Assembly (NCBI GenBank): GCA_026168455.1
Contig: CM047430.1
Location: 28,166,735 to 28,230,734 of the forward strand
Length of the DNA: 64,000 bases
Direction: 5' to 3'
From: Theocolax elegans
Taxonomy: Eukaryota; Arthropoda; Insecta; Hymenoptera; Cerocephalidae
Both the position numbers and the translations under genes were made by a program. The notes under the pieces were generated by a model, which was given only the letters and a program-made list of their open reading frames with translations, made no database searches and was not told the DNA's origin. Shown here piece after piece: positions 1 to 13,142 of this stretch (the stretch's first letter is position 1; each line of letters opens with the position of its first letter).

Positions 1-300
1 AACCCTGAATCCATCTGACCCAGCGGGCCGCAAAGTGCGTCAATATCGAGATCACACGCGCCTCAGGAGGGCGCAGTTTACAAATCGACGCCGTTGTGAG
101 CAAGCCGCGCCCGCACGTGGGCAGTCCATTTGATACACGTCAAGACGCCCCCGGCAACAAATTGGGACTCCGCTGCACTCGACTGCACTCGCTGATGTTT
201 TACAAATTTCGGTTATCGCCGCGGGAAGCCCAAGATACGCTTTAATTGTATCCAAAACGCAAGGGCGCAACGGTGCACGGACCAACTGCGGTCTTCTTTC
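1..300. other. GC-rich segment, unassigned
   Basis: Clearly richer in G+C than the following 2.7 kb. The minus strand is open from 285 to 52, but the reading is Cys/Arg-rich, matches no family I know, and is what a GC-rich stretch gives by chance. It could be the edge of a host gene 5' region or retroelement debris. Confidence 0.3.
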
Positions 301-3100
301 CTTCTTTCCTCATTTCCTTCTTTCTTCGCTTCACCGATCAAATCGTACTCATCTTCACTTTGTTTTTTTATTTCATGATGTACACGATTTAGAGTTGCTT
401 TTACCTTTGCTAGTCGTAGAAATAGATAGAACTTATATACAAAGAGCCTACGAGACTGTAGAACTACCTTGAACAACAATTTCATCTGGTAATACATTTC
501 AAAGTCTACAATAATTAGGTTTGCTAATTTTATTTTTGAAAGTTACACACCGATGAAACACATTTTTTAAAAATAAGTATCTTTAAAACGTTCTAAGTCG
601 ATAGCAATGAATGCTAAAAAAATAAGTGAAAACTTAGAGAAAATACCTCAATTTGCTGAAATTTATAGAGAAAAAAAAATTAATATTAAATTTTACTGTA
701 TATTTTTGTCGAAAACTTTTATAATTTTAATTTTTTGTATAACTGTAATCTAATATTGAGATATTACAATTATTTTATTTTAATCGCATTTGTTTTCTTT
801 AAATGTTAATTCAAACTTTGGGTTATGTCTCTATTTCTACTTCCGTTCGTGTTAGAAGTGATTAAAACTATACTCGTTTGCTTTGAAGTATTGCTTTATT
901 AACAACTCGTTGTTGAAATAAGAAGAATTCGATACTCAGGCATGGTGAATTCACCTTATTAATTAAAAACGAATCGTCATAAATATCTCCTTAGCCTAGG
1001 TATATTAATAATATTTTCAAACAATCAATTAATACTTCTCTTTATAAATCATTAAAAATTATAAATGAGTTATAAATGTTTACATCATAATTGATTTACT
1101 TCATCATCCTATGCTTAAATCGATGAGTGAAAAGTCATTTTAAATATTGGATGTGTTGGTTGTGCACCGAAATTAAGGTACATCGGGTGTATGCGCTAAA
1201 AAATCGTCATGTATATTTTTGCACCGTTATTTATAGCGTTTTTCTAGGTACACATTGTACAACATTAATTTTGCTTTTGGTGAACAAACATAATGTACTT
1301 AATCCTTCGGTACACAAATCGTCCCATGTAACTAAAATTTCACTAGAAGATTCGTTAATATTTATTCTCTCGCTATTTTAATTATTATTTCATTATAAAT
1401 ATTTTTTCTATCAGATTCACAACAAATAAATAACAACGAATAATTAAGTATTGTTAATTAATTTAATATTAATTCTTCCTTGCTATATATGAAACTTATT
1501 ATTTACATAACCTTTAAAAAAATCGGATTACTGGGTATGCATTGTGTAATAAAAATTTACAAATAAAATGTTTTTTTAAGACAAATTTTGTAACGAATTA
1601 GTAATCTCGGATATGTTAATGCAATGTACAGTAACTTATTTTTGGTTAACTGGTAATGGATATTGAATATTTAACAATCGAATCGTAAGTAACAGGTGGA
1701 GTTTAGTCGAGGAGTGTTTAAATTCTAACCAGAAAACGTAAGAGATTGTAACGAAACGGTATTTTTATGCGTGAAACGATATGTCGCAACCGTTAACAAC
1801 GCTTAATTGGAATGATAGTTTTAAAAATAAGAGTATGAAGTTAGGTGTAACATATTAAATAAAAAGTCTGACTGTCCGAGAAGACCTCGCGTTAATCGCT
1901 ACTTAAATGTTCCATGCCATTTGCTACAACTTGTTACTACTTTCACAACTATCTAGCCTTCCAGTTCTATGTATAAGTTATGACCGAACTAACAATTATT
2001 TCTTCACATACTTCTTTTTATAGTATAACCCATTCTTTACCCGCGATAACCATCTTTACTTTTATTACTTTTTTCATCATTTTTATTAATATTTTGACCT
2101 AGATGCGGCATACCGCCATAAATTACCATTTTTAATGCGTCTCCGAGAGATGAAAAACTACATGCTTTTCCACCGATTTTCCAAGACGATTCGTCATCTT
2201 TACCCGCTATTTACGTCGATCAGACGATTTCATCGAATTAAACGCAACTATACGATTGATCAAAAGAGTGAAAATTTTAAAGACAAAACAATTACTGCAA
2301 GGTGCAATTAAGTTATTCCTTATTATTATCCCATCTATCGAGTTCTCGATAATGATTACTTGTGTTCCGGTTTCCAAATTGTCTAACCAGCCATTTCTCT
2401 TTCTCGAAGGTATACCTCCGTAGTACATTGGTATTCGTATTTCGTATACTCCTGTTCCTGCATTCGCAAGACTAACTGTCGATCCACTCTTGGTATTTCC
2501 CGAGATGCCTCCACCGATTTTTACACTACTTTATCACTCTGCGATGGGCAATTGTATCTAATTACTAGGATTTAAGTATTATATATTCATATATTTACGC
2601 CTGCCGGCGAAATTCTTACGTCTCCCTATTCTTTGTACAGTTCACCCATTGCCAATTTCTTTATTCATTACCATTTTATTTTAACTTTACAAATTTTAGC
2701 GTACTAATTGAATTTTCTCTGAGACTTTTACTAAAGAGAAGAAAATATACATGGGAAAGAAGAGATTTTTTATTTTCATAAAGATGAAAACCAAAAAAGA
2801 AATTGATTTGACCAGACCCTACCGTTAATAATAAAAAATTGTGTAAACAAATCATACAAAATTGATCACAATAAATATACCTATAATAAAGTTAATTTTA
2901 TTTTTATTTTTGAAATATATTTTTGTTTAATTTCATACTATATTATCTATTTTTTACGGAATGATCTACAAATATATAGGAAAACTAACCGTGACTAATT
3001 TTGGTAAAAAATCTTTATTATTGTATAGACGTCTGATAGTTCGGTTAGCAGTACCGAGCAGGTATACTAAAATTTCTCACAATTCCCGTAAAAAAATTCA
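300..3100. other. AT-rich intergenic DNA
   Basis: No gene recognised. The longest suggestive frame is minus strand, about 2,520 to 2,207: roughly 100 codons open upstream of the ATG at 2,428, Gly/Ile/Asn-rich, with no motif that I recognise and no obvious splice structure. The rest is A/T runs and short open frames consistent with noncoding DNA. Confidence 0.4.
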
Positions 3101-3950
3101 AATCACTCGAGCAATTTTCACGAGTGAATCTGCGTTAATATCGAGAGAGTAGCATTTTCCAGCGCGCGTATACAAGGCGAGAACGAGTGAAAAAGCCAGC
3201 GCGGATGAAGAAGAGAGAAAAGGATAGCGAGACGAATGAACGCAGATGGGGAGTACCGCTAGTGCCCTATGACCTCTCGCGCGCGAGTAACAGAGGGAGA
3301 GAGAGAGAGAGTAACGCCGCCAGGAGAAGCGAGTCCTCACTCCTGAATCTTCGAGTACAGAGGCTGCGAGGAATACTGGCGGCTACGGGTAATTTTGTCC
3401 CGAGTATCCGAGGTAAAGTTTCCCGTAGGTCTTCGGTTGCCAGATCTAGACCATCCAGTTTCGAGAGCCCTCTTATCCCTCTTTTGTCCGTATGTCTTAC
3501 TTAAATGTTCGAGAGATGTATTTCGATTTGGATATATTCTTCGCGAAGTTGTTACGATTATCCAGTTATAGCTACAGCTATATATATATGCCTTACCGAT
3601 TTCCTCGATCGCTTTCGTTTTCGCGGTGACCCTCTTTCGTATATTTTATGGACGAGTCTCCGATTCTATGCGCGACTCGTGAAAAACGGTAAAGACGTGA
3701 CAAAGGTATACAGATTTGGTCTTGAGCTTCTTCAGTTTCTTGCGGATACATTATTTATTAACCAGTAAACCGATATTCGTTTAATCTTCGGAAGGCTTAC
3801 TAGGTGAGAACGGGATGAGTTGCGGTCTCACGTTGTGAACGATACCGAGGATACCGAGTTCCTACTGCTACCTTACGTACTCTCGAACTAGAACGACCTA
3901 CACGATTCAGTATACGCGCAGATACTAACGCTGACCTTAAAAATACATAG
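3100..3950. other. GC-rich island, possible promoter or 5' exon
   Basis: A patch of high G+C with GAGA-rich strings near 3,295-3,312 and frequent CG dinucleotides inside AT-rich DNA. Open frames on both strands (3,187-3,504 plus; 3,340-3,098 minus) are Arg/Ser-rich and overlap each other, as expected in any GC-rich stretch. A splice-donor-like AG|GTAAAG lies near 3,411. In insects such islands often mark gene 5' ends. Here that is inference; no protein is recognised. Confidence 0.3.
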
Positions 3951-4959
3951 TCAAATTGACTAATTTCTCCCCGGACTCTTATGGCCGATAAATCATCTAG
4001 CTTCGATCGAAATAGATAATCGAATAGTATATATATATAGATATGTGTAACATACTTCCACGGAATTCAAATTGTAATGCACTTCTTAAAGTTAAAATAT
4101 TCGTTTTTTATAATGATGTATATTTCAAATAAACTTTCCTACAAAGATCTGAGCAACGCATAAATATATTTTATTTTATTTTACTTTATTTTATTTAGTA
4201 AATAAATAATCGCAAAAGTTTCCCATGTGGACGTATGAGTTTTCTTGTATCACCTCGAAGCTGGATGGACTCGAATAAATCCGAGACTTCCACGACACCT
4301 GTAACTAAGATAACTATACACCATTTATGGTATCGTTTATTGTTTTTTTTTTCATTTATTTATTTACAGTCACATCCCCCATCTTGGGTATTAGCGACAT
4401 AGTACAATCACATTTATTTATATACATATATTACATTATTTTACATAGTGTTCTTTATAATTACATTCAACAAGTTGTAAAATTATATATTGTGATGGTA
4501 TATAATTAATTCAATAAACTTTACTATTCTTTTACATTCTTTGTAGTTTGCTAGTTGTTCATCTATGAATTTTTTTATTTTTAATTGATTTCATTCATTA
4601 GTGTATTTTGTACATTCATAGTTCTTAGGATCTTCTTTCTTGAGTAGATGTTGGTCTATGATTTTGGTGTGTCCAATTCGTAAACTTGTAATTAAAATTT
4701 GATCCTTTTTTTGATGTTTAATGCAGGATTGGGGTAAAAAACTGATGGTTTAATGGTTCTTAGTTGTGTCTTGTTGTTGTTACTTGTCCAAATTTTGTTC
4801 CATTTATTTTCAATGTGTTGATTAATTAGGTTATAAAAATATTCTTTATATAGTTTAGTTTGCTTTATGTTGAATTAGAGATTGCAGGCTTCGATGGTCG
4901 CATTTGTCAGTTTACTGGAGGTGAAAATTTCAGGTGCTTGAAGAATAATAATATTTTCT

Positions 4960-5457
4960 TTAGATTGGATAATTTTGTCTGTGATTACGTTGATAATCCT
5001 TATGATCGTTGTATGTTATTTGATTTAAGATTTTGTTTGATTTAATATATATTATATATTTATTTTTATACTCTTCTAGACAGTTGATGATTTCGATAAT
5101 CAAGAGTTTTATGCATGTTGAGTACGAGTAGAATTCCGGGAATTTCATGAGTATTTTTTCTTCATTCTTCATTACTGCTGCAAGTCCAATTTCATTATTG
5201 TGTTTGTTGATATGAAAGAATATTTGTTCGTATTCTTCATTATATATTTTTATTCTTTGGTTGTTTTCGTCTTTTACCCAATAGCATTGGTGACTTTCTC
5301 TCTGTATTTCCGGGTAAATTAATTCAAACTTATTTTTATTGCAAAAAATTGCTAATTCTTTTGGGAAAGGATTGATTACTGTTATTAACTGTTTTGTAGA
5401 ATTTGTTGGTAAAACGATGAAGTTGGTTCCGAGGAGAGTTAAGGATTCTAATTGCAT
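4960..5457 (-). pseudogene. LINE ORF2 RNase H-like domain
   Basis: An uninterrupted 165-codon minus-strand frame. The central part (HNNEIGLAAVMKN, then about 20 residues, then IKLLIIEIINCLEEY and IYIKSNKILNQI) follows the spacing of LINE RNase H domains, where a hydrophobic sheet, an A-E-x-x-A-I helix and an SDS-type strand carry the acidic active site. Several of the expected acidic residues are replaced here (for example SNK at the SDS site), so activity is unlikely. The assignment rests on position after the RT and this fold-like pattern. Confidence 0.6.
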
Positions 5458-5459
5458 AT

Positions 5460-6897
5460 TTTAAGTTTATTTTTTCTCGTTTGAGATGTAATGGAATTAT
5501 ATTACATTCGTTAAGCACGTTTAGTATGGGACTTGTAATATATGCTCCTGAAGCTATTTTCATACTGGTATTGAGGATTGATTCTAGTTTTTTTGTTATA
5601 ATTGGTTTGGCGGAGTCATATGCTGTGCATCCGTAGTCCAGCTCGGATTGTTTAATGCTTTATAGGTGTGATATATAATTTGTTGGCTGCAACCCCAGTT
5701 TTTTCCAGACAATGCTTTTAAAATATTTAGTTTAATAACACATTGTTGTTTAAGTGTTTATATATGTTTATTCCATGATAGTCGTTTGTCTAAAATAAGA
5801 TCTAGAATTTTTACTTCATTTACTGACTAAATTTTAGTATTGTCCATATATAGTTTAATTTTTTGTTCTCTATTTTTTTTCTGCTAAAATTTATTACCTG
5901 AGATTTGCTTGTTGAGGACTTAAACCCTCATTGTTTTGCGTAATTAGTTAGTTGATTTAGTGATTGTTACATGATTTTTTATTGGTTTTTGGATTTTTCC
6001 TATTATACAGATTGTTACGTCGTCTGCAAACATGGTGCCCGATACTGGTGGCGTGATATTGGTGTGTAGATCTTTGATAGCGATTAAAAATAATGTCACG
6101 CTGATTACTGAACCTTGTGGGACACCATTTTCGATAGTAGTGCTGTCGGACTACGTATTGTTAACTTTGATTTTTATAGACCGGTTTGCAAGAAAATTTT
6201 TTATAAAATATAGCATATTTCCAGTAATTTTTAATTTTAATAGAATGCTTATTATTCTTGTTCTCCATACCATGTCATAAGTTTTTTCCATGTCCTGTCA
6301 TACAGTTAGCATTTGTTGATTGTTATTTAATGCTTCTAAAATGTTGGATCCTAACTTAACTAGGCAGTCGTTAGTGCTGCAATTTTCTCTAAACCCGCTT
6401 TGAGAGTTATGGATTAGATTATTCGTCTCAAGGTACCATTTTAATCTTTTATTTACAATCTTCTCCAATATTTTATACAGACAGCATGTTAGAAATATTG
6501 GTCTACAGTTATTTTGATTATATTTAGATTTATTTGGCTTCATTATTGATATAACTATCGCTTGGTTCCATATTGGTTTAGAAATCATATCAGGTTCTGG
6601 GGAACTGTTTTTACTATTTGTTATTGTGGTTTTTAGTTCATTAAGAGTTATTTCATTGTTAAGGTTATTTGTTTTTTTGTTGTTTTGTATATCTTTAGTT
6701 ATATTAGTTTCTTTTTCGATTTTATTTTTATATTGTATGAATTCTTGATTGTAATTTTTACTGCTTGAATTATTAGCGAATTTTTCAACGAAGAAGTTGG
6801 CTATTTTGTTCGGGTTTGTAACAATTTCATCATTTTCTTTCAAGGTTATTGTTGGGGTATATGCTCGTCCTTCTATTAATTTTATTTTCCTCCACAT
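5460..6897 (-). pseudogene. LINE ORF2 reverse transcriptase
   Basis: 6,897-6,298 encodes the N-terminal RT part, ending in the motif SQSGFRENCSTNDCLVKL. After a frameshift near 6,290, minus-strand frames give the PQGSVIS block (about 6,110-6,130) and the catalytic FADDVTI box (about 6,016-6,036), then the thumb (KILDLILDKRLSWNKHI, about 5,755-5,810). The protein would copy the LINE RNA at the nicked target. Stops and indels make it nonfunctional. Confidence 0.88.
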
Positions 6898-7092
6898 TTC
6901 TCTTGCGAGAGTTATATTGTTGATAGATTCTAAGAATGTAAGCCAGGAAGATTCTTTTTTTGATTTAATTATTCTTTTTGCAAGGGCTTTGAGTCTCTTA
7001 AATTCGATTCTATTGGCTAATGTATTTTCTTTTTCGTATTTGCATAGTCATTTTTTGTAGTTTTTTACTGCTATTTCACAGTCCTTGTCCCA

Positions 7093-7720
7093 CTAAGGTG
7101 TGTTTTTCTTCTGACAGTTTTTAGCATAAGTGGTGTGGGGAGTGCTCTGGTTGGCTCCATTAATAGTTTTCTTGGTAAGTATACTTGATTCGACTAATAA
7201 TTTTAATTCTTCTATATTTTCGTTAATATTTGTTTTATAATCAGTCCAATTTACTTTATGAAATTTCCATTTTTTAGGTTGGTTATTTGGATAAACATTA
7301 TGTTGATTAAATTTAATGATGATCGGGAAATGGTCACTTCCAAATAGCTCTTCTTCGGTTTCCCATTCTAGTGACGTTGCTATGTTATTATTGCATAATG
7401 TAATATCAATTGCGCTTGTTTTTCCTGACGCTGTGTTGAAGTATGTCGGTGAAATATCATTTAGGAAGACCGAGTTCATTTTTATTTATGAATTCTTCAA
7501 TAAGTTGTCCACGATAGTCTGTTTTATGCGATCCCCATATGTGGTTATGGCTGTTAAAATCTCCCATTATCAGTACTCGGTTGTATAATCGATTTTTTAG
7601 ATTTGATAATAGATTTAGTGCAATCGAGTTGCGGTTGCTTAAGTAGACGTTGCATATCGTTATTGTTTCGTTGTCGAGGATAGTTTTGATTGCAGTCGCT
7701 TCAATTTCTGTGTGAAGTTT
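7093..7720 (-). pseudogene. LINE ORF2 endonuclease domain
   Basis: Minus-strand reading from about 7,690 shows the conserved blocks of an APE-type endonuclease: VLIMGDFNSHNHIWGS (catalytic GDFN box, about 7,540-7,590) and, after a frameshift near 7,470, SAIDITLCNNN and FGSDHFPIII. This enzyme nicks target DNA for target-primed reverse transcription. Stops remain at the junction and near 7,093, so it is inactive. It lies directly downstream of ORF1 and upstream of the RT of the same element. Confidence 0.85.
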
Positions 7721-7745
7721 TATTTCCTCGCAATAAATGTTCAGT

Positions 7746-8400
7746 TCATAATGTATCAGTTGAAATTATTTTAATTTCGTTAGGTTCTGTTTTCTTTTCT
7801 GGAATTCTAGTCTGTTTAAGGGTGTTTTGTGGCTTATTGTATTTTGCTTTGTTAATAAGGGAGTCTATACTTGATTCCGAATTGGATAATGTTTTTGAAT
7901 TTCCAATGGTTGTTAGTAAAGATGATACTGGTGACATCTGTTAAAAGTAAGTCTATTGATATTATCTATTTCCACGTATAAATTGTTCGAGAAAGCTATA
8001 TTTTGATTAAGGTTATTATTAATTTGTGTATGTGTGTGTGTGTTCTTGTCTAGAGGTTTGTTTTGATTATTGATTAAAGCTGTGAATTCGTTTGAGAGAT
8101 TTTCAATTATTGGTATATCGGCTTCGATAGGATCTTGTTGACTGTTTACAGTATTATCATTAAGCGGGCATTGTTTTGATGTGTGACCAGATTCCTTACA
8201 AATAAAGCAGGTCATGGTGTCTGATTATATGAAAATCGGAATTTCGTTCCTTTATATTCCACTATAAATGTCTCTGGGACCTTATGCATGGTGCTTGGAT
8301 CTATGTAGACTTGTCGACGGAAGCAGACCACGTGGGTACAACCGAGAATAGAAACACTGGCTTTAATAAACGATATTCGAGACTCCATTTTAACTTGATA
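7746..8400 (-). pseudogene. LINE ORF1 (gag-like, CCHC zinc knuckle)
   Basis: The frame beginning at 8,215 opens with a CCHC knuckle (MTCFICKESGHTSKQCP), the nucleic-acid-binding signature of LINE ORF1 proteins that coat the retrotransposon RNA. Just upstream, out of frame with it, is the usual preceding block (FRRQVYIDPSTMHKVPETF then EYKGTKFR), so a frameshift sits near 8,220-8,250. The C-terminal part is Asn/Thr-rich and low complexity. An in-frame stop at about 7,940 separates the 7,937-7,746 tail. Confidence 0.8.
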
Positions 8401-8769
8401 TAAAGAAAGAGAGAGTTTTTTCTGAAATTTCGTGTGGGATTAAAGGTCTTACATTAGACAATATTATTCTTTTAGCCCGAGAGATTAACGGTCTGAAGAA
8501 TAAAGACTTTTGTCCTAGTTTGATGTGTTTTTTTCCATCCACGAAATCGTCGGCAAGTTTCTTGGTAGCAAGGTAAATGCAAACTCTGTTGTTAGCAATT
8601 CTGGTTAGCCTTAACTTGATCTCGAGTAGTAATTGTAAGGATTTGACTTACGTAGCTGTCGATCGTATAATTCTCCAACGCATCTACGATAACAGCTTGA
8701 TCGTCTTGAGGGAAAATATCGGTTGAGGTCATCTTGGATTTACTATCGAGTTGACAACACGAAACTTGA

Positions 8770-9163
8770 CACAGAAAGTTTTCTACTTTACAAAAGATAA
8801 GGTTGACAATCTTGAGCCAAAAAAATAATCACGGTAGAATTACTCGAACCTCTCTCAGGGGATCATCAAAAATTGTGTACAATCAAAATTTTAATTTGAT
8901 AATATTCTACAATACTATTATTACGTACATATTATTTTCAAGGGGTTCTTTATCAAAATATAGACTTTTTCTAAACAAATATTGCCTTTTGTTTCAATTA
9001 ATATCTGATATAAGTGTCACACACGTTAAAAAACAGTAATCTACACGTTGATACTATTCTGTATCAAAATAAACACTGAAAGTGACGAACCTGTTACATT
9101 TATATTCGATTGTGATAAGTACGAACTTAATATCTTCTTCAAAAAAATTATGTAAAGCAAATA
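8770..9163. other. AT-rich spacer between LINE and DNA transposon
   Basis: No gene or repeat structure recognised. The plus-strand frame at 8,803-9,039 has no recognisable motif. Confidence 0.4.
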
Positions 9164-9951
9164 GGGAAGACCGGAGTAAAACGGACTACTTTGTAAAAAT
9201 TGTTTGTTTACAAAAAAATTAATAAGTAAAAAAAATATTTAGCATATGTGAAGTTTCTATTTTATTCTTTAGAAACTAAAAATAGACTGACACGAGCTTA
9301 TTAAAAAAATGATTTTAAAACAGTGTTATTGAAAATTTACGAAAGTAGTCGGTTTTACCCATAGAAAAGAATTCTCGGGGTAAAATCGACCAGCTGCATT
9401 ATTTTTTCCAAAATGATATTTAAGCAATATTGGACGGCAAAGAAATAATAAAAATATAAAGAAACATTTTTAATAAATAAATATTTTATTATTAACTATA
9501 AATTAACAATTTTCTATACAAAAATTAAATAATTATATTAAATAGTTTTGTTTGGACCAGCTTTTCCGAGATGTCTTACCTATAAAAAAATTAATTTTTA
9601 TTTATTACATGCTACTTATACAGTTATATAAATGGCACTACAGAAATATGCTAGTCCATTTTATGCGCTTTCCATTTAATAAAAACCCTAACTTTGAGGC
9701 TACATACTTACTGAAAGGATTTGTTTCCTTTAGGAAGATTACACGTACTATGAGTGCTACGATAAAATCGATCTTGCAAGTCTCGGATAACTTTCACCTT
9801 CGATAAAATCAACAGAAAGGTATTGTTGATATGTCGATCCCATACAAAATTATCATATAAACATTCTTACAGAGATGTCCGTGGTATTATATAGATGGCA
9901 CTAATAGCGCAGGCGAGAAATCAAAAAAGTCCGTTTTACCCCGGTCTCCCC
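9164..9951. mobile_element. Nonautonomous TA-flanked DNA transposon
   Basis: The ends are inverted copies of GGGGAGACCGGGGTAAAAC (left end GGGAAGACCGGAGTAAAACG, right end the reverse complement of the consensus), flanked on both sides by TA, the target duplication of the Tc1/mariner/pogo group. The terminal GTAAAACGGAC segment recurs internally near 9,345-9,395 as a subterminal repeat. About 790 bp with no readable transposase, so it would be mobilised only in trans. Confidence 0.8.
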
Positions 9952-10650
9952 TACGTTTTTTAAATAAATTTATAAATAGCATTAATTATATAATTTATAT
10001 TTTACGTAAACATATACCAGACAATCTAAGAAACTTCACCTATAAATTTATTAATTTTAACTAAATCTTACGGATAGTGAATTTTATTAAAATCGTTATT
10101 GTTCGAAATTGACATAGTTTTTACAAATATTACTTTATTTAACCATTAACTATAATTTACATTCTTTTATTATCAATTTTCAACAAATCATAATACTTAT
10201 AGTGTATGAATAGAATTGATAAAAACTTCTTTACTTACATTGAGATTCCAAATATGAATAATATATTGATTCGTTACTCAGGACTTCGGAGATGTTTTAA
10301 ATTATTTTTAAAAGTAATAAATTATATCAAAATTTAATACGGTTAATTTATTTTTCTAGTTTTCCATGAGCAATCAATTCAGAAACCTCTACAGATTTGA
10401 TTTACCTTTTACATTATTTACCTTGTGCATTTATGTTGATTAGAAATACAATTTTTTTGTATGTTTATACCTTTTGACTTATGAGACAACTGTACACTGT
10501 AAAAATTTCCCATTGTCGAATGTGAAGTCAAGTATATATTTAATCCTATCATTTAGTTAAGTAACTGAATGACTATTGTGATTTACGGTGAATACATAAA
10601 TATTGACTGGGTATCCCGAATGCCCGAATGAAATTTAAAAGTATCATCTC
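9952..10650. other. AT-rich DNA, no feature seen
   Basis: No convincing frame, inverted repeat or RNA gene seen. Confidence 0.4.
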
Positions 10651-10917
10651 GATCCGAAATTACGGAAGCAAATAATAAAGCATGAGGGATTGGTCGATTC
10701 ACGTGGAATCGTCGGGAGCGCTCACCGAAAAAAGAGCCAGCGTAAAAATGATGGTAGAGAGGCGCAATTAACTGGATCTCGGGCAACGAGTAGCCTATTC
10801 CATCCGAAGCAGCAATTACAAAAGAAAACGGCAATTTCGCGCGAAAAACGGCTCGCGTGCGCGTCCCCGAATCGTGGCTTCCGCGGATCCTCACGAGCAA
10901 AATCTAGATCATTGAGA

Positions 10918-10968
<51 letters not shown>

Positions 10969-11420
10969 GGTACGTTAGGGGGAGGAAGGCGCAGTTAATG
11001 GCCTCTCGCAGGCAGCCGATCCCCGAGCGCTAGGCTAGCCGCGCTCCCGAGGCCTATCCGCTATAAATCGCCCCGGAACATTTCACCGCGCTGGCGAACT
11101 TGCGAGAGAGGGCAAAGGTTGCACCCGGCCGATCCATACAACTCATCCGCGAACGAACCCGAGCGCACGCTTCGGAAAATCAACAGGCTCCGGTCATTCG
11201 TCATTTTGCGGGTGACGGATTGCGCAATAAATAATGCTGAAGGGAGCTTGCTCGTGCCTCTCCTACTCTCGTATTGTGCAAACGAATTTTTCACATCCGG
11301 TTTACGCGCAAGCCTCTCTGAGCTTTTAACACTTTTCAATCTCGTTCAACTTTACTTTTGCGTGGCTCTATTGGTCTCCTTGTACCGTGGTACATTAACC
11401 AACATGAGAAAAAAATCCTA
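10650..11420. other. GC-rich island with GA microsatellite; possible promoter
   Basis: A sharp rise in G+C and CG dinucleotides, with a (GA)n run at about 10,919-10,962. A TATA-like CTATAAATCG at about 11,060 precedes the GC-rich stretch from 11,070. Overlapping open frames on both strands (10,690-10,998 plus; 10,900-10,583 minus; 11,119-11,421 plus) are Arg/Ser-rich and mutually exclusive. I read this as a candidate gene 5' region, with no protein identified. Confidence 0.35.
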
Positions 11421-13142
11421 GTTAGCCTCCTCGATGTAATTTGAATCTATAGAACCAGCTCGATTGAACTCTGCTATATCCTCTATCATCATTAACGTCA
11501 TGTGTGAAGATTAATTTACGATATAGGGAAAACTCTGTATCGCTGAGAGTTTCTATGATGGATTATATGAATTTAAATCAACTATTCGAATGAAGGTTTT
11601 AACACTTTTTAACTTTGCTTATACCTGGAGTTTTAGAACAGCAAATGGTTAATTGCGTCTAACAATTCGATCCTCAATTCGGTCTATTTTTCAAACTAAA
11701 TTTCAACTAACAGTTTTGTGATCGAAACTCAATATTATGACTCGAAATCAATTACTTATTGCATAAAGAGTAACTGTGTCAGCGTCTACGTTATTTACAC
11801 GAATGAAATATTTGCGCTCTTATATTATTTTGCGACTGATGTGCGTGTGTTATTATTATCTCGGTACGTATTAAACATTTAACACACTTAGAGTGTGTTA
11901 TTTAACACACGAGTAATTTTTAGAGATAATTTCTTGCGTATGTTTAACCAACTCGAAACTGAGCTTACATATGCGTTCAAAAACATATTGTTCATAAAAA
12001 TGTAACTAGAGTAATTTTTTTTAATTTCAAGCTTCTAACTAGGTTTATAATTTTAATTAAAAGATAACGCTGGTGACCGTGGGAGCAAATTATTTATACT
12101 CTTCGTAATTATGTGTTGTGCGATAATAGTGTATAAGTAACATGTACTAAACTACTCTACGAAAAAATTACAAGTTAGAAGACAAATTAAAATTTTTTAA
12201 CTTTTAACGTAGGAATTTCAAATTCTAAAAATCTTTTGGTTGACTAACGCTCCTATGCCACAATTTTCACCAGATTTTTAGAATTAAAATTATAAAGTCA
12301 AACTATCTTTCTCAAGCCTATATTTTTAACTTTGGTGTCAACCATATTCCAGGATTTATTATTTTACTTTATAAAACAGTAATCTATCTCACACTTATAT
12401 TGTTCATTTTCTTTTAAATAATTTTTTTATGTACATAGATAACAATAAATAATAAATTACAGAGTGTTTTTTATTAATTTTCAATGGTAAATCGCAAATT
12501 AAATAAATTTATATCGATAAGTAATTATTTTATTTAGTATGAGTGCTCCATCACAGAGTTATATTTGAAATACGATATAGGCTGTGTTGCAGCGATTGCG
12601 AATGAACTTTCAGGGCGTAGGTTCTCTATGATTTGTTAAAGATATGATTATTTTTTATATAATTTTAATTCGATAACAAAGATAAATATATCTATAGTTT
12701 CGTTATAATTTTTATTTGTACTGTCATTGTCTAGAAATAGATGTTTTTGTTTTATCATGCATTAAGAGTTAGTTGTAAGCAGATACCAACGTAGAATAAA
12801 TATTTTATCCAGAACAGTTTTTGATGTCATCATTTACACGGAAAATATTGCACATATTTGGAAAAATTCTCTCATATAAATTTTTATTTAATTTTATTAT
12901 ATGCTTTAACATCCGATTGGTTACGTAAACTATAATAAATATTTAAATTAAAAATATAACACTTTAGTAATTGCACATATATATAAACAGGTTTCTAATT
13001 ATAGTTGAAATATCTTTGAAAATGTTATTATAAATACATGATTTAAATGCAAATCCATTTCTACCAGTCTGTACCATGAATATTTATAGAAAAACTCCAG
13101 ATTAGAATGATTAGAATTAAAAAAGAAAAATTAATTTTTTAA
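11420..13142. other. AT-rich intergenic DNA with a small palindrome
   Basis: No gene recognised. A short perfect inverted repeat (AACACACTTAGAGTGTGTT) sits at about 11,880-11,899, next to further TTTAACACAC repeats. Otherwise low-complexity A/T sequence. Confidence 0.4.

Larger units (their letters stand above)
4340..8770 (-). mobile_element. Decayed I-like non-LTR retrotransposon (LINE)
   Basis: Read on the minus strand the order is canonical: zinc-knuckle ORF1 (8.4-7.75 kb), apurinic-type endonuclease (7.72-7.09 kb), reverse transcriptase (6.9-5.5 kb), RNase H-like domain (5.46-4.96 kb), then an AT-rich 3' UTR ending in a plus-strand T-run at about 4,345 (the poly-A tail). A FADD box with the GTMFADDVTI context is readable at about 6,016-6,045 and a GSDHFPI endonuclease box near 7,318-7,338. 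Having an RNase H points to the I-like group rather than CR1 or Jockey sensu stricto. Several stops and frameshifts break both ORFs, so it is a dead copy, but nearly full length. Confidence 0.88.

Noticed and set aside
9552..9806. Transposase remnant inside the TA-flanked element
   Set aside because: No helix-turn-helix or DDE motif recognisable on either strand; AT-rich chance frame.
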